A stretch of DNA of 11,620 nucleotides from an uncultured Collinsella sp. (GTDB lineage: Bacteria > Actinomycetota > Coriobacteriia > Coriobacteriales > Coriobacteriaceae): positions 1 to 11,620 of the forward strand of contig CABURR010000061.1 of the NCBI GenBank assembly GCA_902493985.1, in the 5' to 3' direction. The notes below the pieces were generated by a model. It saw nothing but the letters and a program-made list of their open reading frames with translations, was not told the DNA's origin and did no database searches. Made by a program: the position numbers and the translations under genes. Positions 6,886 through 11,620 of this stretch are shown piece by piece (positions within the stretch are counted from its first letter, which is position 1; every line of letters starts with the position of its first letter).

Positions 6886-8339
<1,454 letters not shown>

Positions 8340-8342
8340 GTT

Positions 8343-8735
8343 ATGCGTATCCGCATCGTGTGCCCCGTGAGCTGCGCCTATGAGGGCGACGCTGCGTTTG
8401 TGTCGATTCCGTCCACGGATGGCGAGTTTGGCGTTCTGCCTGCTCACTCCAGCGAAATCTGCACGATCGACCGCGGTTACGTTCGCGTTTCCGATAAGGC
8501 CATGGGCACTGTCGACCACACGTTTGCCGTGGCCGGCGGCTATGCCCAGGTTGCGGACGATGTCGTGACCGTCCTCGCCGAGCGCGCTTGCGATTTGGCG
8601 ACCGTCGACGCCGACAAGATTAAAGCTGATATTCAAGGTTTTGAAGAGAAGCTGGGTAATTTGTCGGAGGATGATGCACGCCGCGCCTACCTCTATAATG
8701 AAATCGCATGGTGTAAGCTCAAGCTTGCCCAATAG
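8343..8735 (+). CDS. atpC: ATP synthase F1 subunit epsilon
   Basis: Epsilon binds gamma and the c-ring, and its C-terminal helices can inhibit ATP hydrolysis. The 130-residue product has the N-terminal beta-sandwich with GEFGVLPAHSSEI (28-40) and VAGGYAQVADDVVTVLAERA (63-82), then a full two-helix C-terminal domain (about 87-130). Near its end is DDARRA (110-115), which resembles the ATP-binding motif (I/L)DxxRA of Bacillus-type epsilon except that the first position is Asp; nucleotide sensing is therefore possible but unproven. ATG 8343 is three bases after the atpD stop, with a purine-rich GGGGGAG run (8327-8333) upstream. It is the last gene before the operon terminator. Confidence 0.96.
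   Translation: MRIRIVCPVSCAYEGDAAFVSIPSTDGEFGVLPAHSSEICTIDRGYVRVSDKAMGTVDHTFAVAGGYAQVADDVVTVLAERACDLATVDADKIKADIQGFEEKLGNLSEDDARRAYLYNEIAWCKLKLAQ
8694..8699 (+). promoter_or_regulatory. Perfect TATAAT inside the 3' end of atpC (possible murA -10)
   Basis: TATAAT lies within the Tyr-Asn codons of atpC, 125 bases before the murA start. No good -35 stands 16-18 bases upstream (that region reads ATGATGC) and there is no TG extension. It may be a chance result of codon use, but some promoter or read-through is needed to express murA past the terminator. Confidence 0.25.
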
Positions 8736-8771
8736 TCAAACGTTTTGGCGTTCGACCATTTGCGAACACAT

Positions 8772-8810
8772 CATGCCCGGGATGGCCCAGCCACCCCGGG
8801 CATGCTTTTT
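8772..8810 (+). terminator. Rho-independent terminator of the atp operon
   Basis: CATGCCCGGG (8772-8781) pairs perfectly with CCCGGGCATG (8795-8804), a 10-bp stem. Inside its 13-base loop TGG (8783-8785) can pair with CCA (8791-8793). Five T follow at 8806-8810 after one C. It sits 36 bases after the atpC stop and ends one base before the murA SD. Confidence 0.9.
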
Positions 8811-8823
8811 GAAAGGGTAGACC

Positions 8824-10107
8824 TTGGATATTATCCGCGTTGAGGGTGGCCACGCCATCGGAGGTTCCGTGCCTGTTTCGGGTGCCAAGAACTCCGCGCT
8901 CAAACTTATGGCGGCAACGCTTCTGGCGCCGGGCAAGACGACGCTGCAGAACGTGCCTGATATTTCCGATGTCCACGTGATGGGCAAGGTGCTCAAGGGT
9001 ATGGGCGCTACGATCGATGTTCTCGACGAGCACACGCTCGAGATCGATACCTCCCAGGTTGATTCTTGGGAGGCGCCCTACGAGCTCGTTGCCAAGATGC
9101 GCGCTTCCACTGCCGTGATGGGACCCCTGCTGGGCCGTTTCCATCGCGCCAAGATCGCCATGCCCGGCGGCTGCAACCTGGGCGCTCGCAAGATCGATAT
9201 GCATATCTTGGGTCTTGAGGCCTTGGGCGTTGAGTTCGATACCGCCCACGGCTATATCAACGCCAACGCGCCCCAGGGCCTGCACGGTACCACCGTCACG
9301 CTCGAGTTTGCCAGTGTCGGTGCGACCGAGAACCTCATCATGGCCTCCGTGCGCGCGCAGGGTACCACGGTAATCGACAATGCCGCCCGCGAGCCCGAGA
9401 TCGTCGATCTCGCCAACATGCTCAACGAAATGGGCGCTAAGATTGTCGGCGCCGGTACGCCTGTCGTGACCATCGAGGGCGTGGAGGAGCTGCATCCCGT
9501 TACCCATCGCGTGGTGGGCGACCGCATCGAGGCCGGTACCTTTATCGTTGCCGGTGCGTTGATGGCAGACGACCGCGGTGTCGACGTCACAGGCTTTTGC
9601 CCCATTCACTTGGGCATGGTGCTCAAGAAGATGGAGCTCATGGGCATCGACTGCGAGCGCGTCGAGGATGGCATCCATGTGAACCGTGCCGAGTGCATCA
9701 AGCCGGTCGACATCCAGACGCTTCCGTTCCCCGGTTTCCCCACGGACATGCAGGCGCAGATCATGGTGCTCTCCGCCCTTGCCGACGGCAGTTCCGTTAT
9801 TACCGAAAACATCTTCGAGAATCGCTTTATGTTTGCCTCTGAGCTGGTGCGCATGGGTGCCGACATTCGTATCGAGAGCCATCATGCCATGATTCATGGC
9901 GTCACGGGCTTCTCGGGTGCACAGGTTACCTCGCCCGATCTGCGTGGCGGAGCGGCCCTCGTCGTAGCGGGCTTGATCGCCGACGGGACGACCGAGGTTT
10001 CGGCCATCCATCACATCAAGCGCGGCTACGAGCAGTTTGTCGAAAAGCTGCAGGCGCTCGGCGCGCATGTCGAGCATGCTACCGTCCCCGATCCCGTCAT
10101 CTACTAA
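8824..10107 (+). CDS. murA: UDP-N-acetylglucosamine 1-carboxyvinyltransferase
   Basis: MurA transfers enolpyruvate from PEP to UDP-GlcNAc, the first committed step of peptidoglycan synthesis in the cytoplasm. The 427-residue product has the family's usual length and motifs: GAKNSAL (20-26) with the conserved Lys22, MPGGCNLGARKIDMH (113-127) with Cys117 in the place of the E. coli active-site cysteine (fosfomycin target), GDRIEAGTF (233-241), and PFPGFPTDMQAQ, which carries the conserved aspartate. LRGGAALVVAGL near the C-terminus is also typical. The TTG start at 8824 is supported by GAAAGGG (8811-8817) six bases upstream and by the family N-terminus IIRVEGG. Cys117 predicts fosfomycin sensitivity at the target level; the Asp replacement seen in resistant enzymes is absent. 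A murA near the atp operon also occurs in other Gram-positive bacteria. Confidence 0.97.
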   Translation: MDIIRVEGGHAIGGSVPVSGAKNSALKLMAATLLAPGKTTLQNVPDISDVHVMGKVLKGMGATIDVLDEHTLEIDTSQVDSWEAPYELVAKMRASTAVMGPLLGRFHRAKIAMPGGCNLGARKIDMHILGLEALGVEFDTAHGYINANAPQGLHGTTVTLEFASVGATENLIMASVRAQGTTVIDNAAREPEIVDLANMLNEMGAKIVGAGTPVVTIEGVEELHPVTHRVVGDRIEAGTFIVAGALMADDRGVDVTGFCPIHLGMVLKKMELMGIDCERVEDGIHVNRAECIKPVDIQTLPFPGFPTDMQAQIMVLSALADGSSVITENIFENRFMFASELVRMGADIRIESHHAMIHGVTGFSGAQVTSPDLRGGAALVVAGLIADGTTEVSAIHHIKRGYEQFVEKLQALGAHVEHATVPDPVIY

Positions 10108-10120
10108 TAACAGGTTTCCT

Positions 10121-11356
10121 ATGTTTAATAAAAAGCCCCTCGCGGATACCACCACCCGAAGACCCTCAACTGGTGCGCAGGCCAAGATCTACAGTCGCGA
10201 TAACGTGGCTCGCTATTCCGAGCGCGCTCGCCAACGTCGTCGTAGCCACACGATTCGTCACGTCGCGCTCATTGCCGTGCTTGGCGTGCTACTGAGTGCC
10301 ACTACCGCTGCCGGCCTGTGGTTTGCCACCATTATGGGCAAGCTCGGCGATTCTAATGTCATTACCGACAATCTGCGTCGGGTTCTGGTTGACACCGATG
10401 AGGCAAAGGATCCGTTCTACGTGCTGCTTCTTGGCACCGACGGCCGTCCGGGCGAGGATACGTACCGTGCCGACTCGATTATCCTGGCACGCATCGACCC
10501 CACGCAAAAGCAGGCGACGCTCATTTCCGTTCCGCGCGACACCAAGGTCGAGTACAAGGGCGAGACCATGAAGATCAACGCCTGCCATACCGTTGGCGGC
10601 GCCGAGGCCATGGTCGAGGCGGTCAACGAGCTGTGCGGTGTTCAGATTTCCCACTATGCCGAGGTCAGCTTCGACGGTATGCAGGCGCTGATTGATTCGG
10701 TTGGCGGTATCGACATTAACGCAACCGATGATGTTGACGACCCCGAGCACCTGGATATTAAGATTACCGCTGGCCAGCAGCATATGGACGGTGCCACCGC
10801 CCTTACCTATGCTCGCTGCCGTTACACCTATGCCGACGGCGATTACACGCGCATGCGCCACCAGCGTCAGGTGCTTGGCGCCCTTGCCAACCAGATTCTC
10901 AATATCTTCGATGCCACGAAGATCTTTGGCCTGGTTAATTCGCTGTCCGATATGCTTGTAACCGATATGAGCGTTCAGGATATCGTGGCTACGGTTAACG
11001 CCATGCGCGGTATGGATGTCGACGGTATCTACTCGGCCAACCTGCCCTCGTACGCCGACGACAGCACCATGATTGACGGTGTGAGCTACGTCTTTGTCTA
11101 CGAGGACGAGCTCAAGGAAATGATGGAGCGCGTCGATGCCGGCAAGGATCCCAAGGGTCCCAACACCATGGGTCTTTCCGACGGTTCCAGCTCTACGATC
11201 GGTGACCTGAACAACAACACGTCTGACGACTACGCAAACGGTACCGCAACCTCATCGGTCAGCTCTGACGATTCCGATGACTCAAGCGATTCAAGCGATT
11301 CGGACTACTACGAAGAGCCCACCGGCGACGGCAACGGCTACGAAGCTAACTACTAG
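10121..11356 (+). CDS. LCP (LytR-CpsA-Psr) family cell wall glycopolymer ligase
   Basis: LCP proteins transfer polyprenyl-linked glycopolymers (teichoic-acid-like or capsular) onto peptidoglycan outside the membrane. The 411-residue product has a basic cytoplasmic N-terminus (RQRRR, 37-41), one membrane helix (about 46-72), and an extracellular LCP domain (about 97-262). Typical motifs are YVLLLGTDGRPGEDTYRADS (100-119, with D107, R109, R116 and D118), ISVPRDTKV (135-143) and YARCRYTYADGDYTRMRHQR (230-249). A Ser/Asp-rich, low-complexity tail follows (about 353-411). The start is ATG 10121, with a modest SD ACAGG (10110-10114) six bases upstream; an earlier in-frame GTG at 10037 would add 28 residues translated from murA bases and is unlikely. 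It follows murA by 13 bases and is probably co-transcribed. Which glycopolymer it handles cannot be told. Confidence 0.92.
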   Translation: MFNKKPLADTTTRRPSTGAQAKIYSRDNVARYSERARQRRRSHTIRHVALIAVLGVLLSATTAAGLWFATIMGKLGDSNVITDNLRRVLVDTDEAKDPFYVLLLGTDGRPGEDTYRADSIILARIDPTQKQATLISVPRDTKVEYKGETMKINACHTVGGAEAMVEAVNELCGVQISHYAEVSFDGMQALIDSVGGIDINATDDVDDPEHLDIKITAGQQHMDGATALTYARCRYTYADGDYTRMRHQRQVLGALANQILNIFDATKIFGLVNSLSDMLVTDMSVQDIVATVNAMRGMDVDGIYSANLPSYADDSTMIDGVSYVFVYEDELKEMMERVDAGKDPKGPNTMGLSDGSSSTIGDLNNNTSDDYANGTATSSVSSDDSDDSSDSSDSDYYEEPTGDGNGYEANY

Positions 11357-11357
11357 A

Positions 11358-11385
11358 GTTACGCGGTTTTACCAAATCGCGTAAC
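11358..11385 (+). terminator. Hairpin just after the LCP gene (weak or no terminator)
   Basis: GTTACGCG (11358-11365) pairs perfectly with CGCGTAAC (11378-11385) around a 12-base loop, starting one base after the stop codon. No T-run follows, so it is probably an mRNA 3' stabilising hairpin or part of a two-step terminator and not an efficient intrinsic terminator alone. Confidence 0.5.
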
Positions 11386-11427
11386 CGCTTGACGCTGCGC
11401 GCCGCCCAGAGCGACAATTTGTCATTC

Positions 11428-11469
11428 AAAAGGCAGGGCATGACCAGAAGGTCAATGCCCTGCCTTTTT
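11428..11469. terminator. Strong intrinsic terminator of the murA-LCP unit
   Basis: Bases 11428-11445 pair with 11450-11468 through 18 base pairs, with a single bulged A and the loop AGAA. The core is GGCAGGGCAT / ATGCCCTGCC, flanked by AAAA on the left and TTTTT (11465-11469) on the right. It can work on both strands, which would also stop any transcript arriving from the right. Confidence 0.93.
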
Positions 11470-11620
11470 CATGCCAACTTGTTCGCTCTGGACGTCGCTC
11501 GCTGACGTTGATTCAACCAGCGATGTCGTCACTTGCAGTTGGGTAGTCCACTTGGCACTTGGGGACGTTCCTTTTAATATGAGCAGGACATTGTCAAGAG
11601 GCAAAATCGGGCCTGGCCCC
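11470..11620. other. Right-end region without a supported gene
   Basis: No open frame here can be supported. An imperfect hairpin is possible from CGCTG-AC-GTTG (11500-11510) with CAACCAGCG (11514-11522). The segment ACTTGGGGACGTTCCTTTT (11557-11575) resembles a dispersed repeat. An ATG at 11579 opens a frame to the window end but has no SD and is too short to judge. Confidence 0.5.
11557..11577. repeat. Possible REP-like dispersed repeat (GGGGACGTTCC)
   Basis: The segment contains GGGGACGTTCCTTTT (11561-11575), whose GGGACGTTCC part is nearly its own reverse complement. Short sequences of the style TTGGGGACGTTCC or TTGGGGACAGTCC recur in intergenic regions of many bacteria and often flank REP-associated (Y1, IS200-like) transposase genes. 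Identification is from memory of that pattern; only one copy is in this window. Confidence 0.35.

Noticed and set aside
8750..8767. GTTCG...CGAAC inverted repeat as an SOS (LexA) box
   Set aside because: The arms are in the opposite order from the Gram-positive CGAAC-N4-GTTCG box and the spacing is eight bases.
10037..10120. Upstream GTG start extending the LCP protein into murA
   Set aside because: The added 28 residues are murA sequence in another frame. ATG 10121 has an SD and gives the usual short basic cytoplasmic N-terminus.
8719..10185. Long minus-strand frame opposite murA
   Set aside because: Same antisense shadow effect; it also runs through the atp terminator hairpin, and murA itself is unmistakable.
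11579..11620. Start of a new gene at ATG 11579 running off the window
   Set aside because: Only 14 codons are visible, with no SD and no recognisable sequence; cannot be supported.

Overview
The window is an ordinary housekeeping stretch of a GC-rich bacterial chromosome, with every gene on the + strand. The proteins look like those of the Coriobacteriia (gut Actinomycetota such as Collinsella); that placement is recognition of sequence style and not the result of a search. Supporting traits are strong G/C preference at third codon positions, GTG and TTG starts, purine-rich Shine-Dalgarno (SD) sequences, and the ATP synthase operon lying next to murA.

Layout. 1-801 is the C-terminal half of glycerol kinase (glpK), cut by the window edge. 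924-1571 is uracil phosphoribosyltransferase (upp). 1572-1851 is an AT-richer regulatory stretch with repeated motifs and the likely promoter of the ATP synthase operon. 1852-8735 is a complete F1Fo ATP synthase operon: a small unrecognised membrane protein in the atpI position, then atpB (a), atpE (c), atpF (b), atpH (delta), atpA (alpha), atpG (gamma), atpD (beta) and atpC (epsilon). Genes are tightly packed: atpF/atpH overlap by 11 nt and atpH/atpA and atpG/atpD overlap by 1 nt (TAATG). The main gap is between atpB and atpE. A strong intrinsic terminator follows atpC.

Just after that terminator comes murA (8824-10107, TTG start), for the first committed step of peptidoglycan synthesis. Next is an LCP (LytR-CpsA-Psr) family gene (10121-11356), a membrane-anchored enzyme that attaches glycopolymers to the wall. 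A hairpin and a very strong terminator close this pair. The last 150 bases hold no convincing gene but include a short sequence that resembles dispersed REP-like repeats.

How it works together: glpK feeds glycerol into glycolysis and phospholipid synthesis, upp salvages uracil, the Fo/F1 complex couples the proton gradient to ATP, and murA/LCP build the cell wall. The c subunit lacks the usual Na+ ligands, so the rotor is probably proton-driven. I found no defence system, CRISPR array, tRNA, rRNA or intact mobile element. The points worth a second look are small: the leading membrane gene, the motif cluster before it, a 12-residue insertion in alpha, a signal-peptide-like b subunit, the terminator abutting murA, and the repeat near the right edge.
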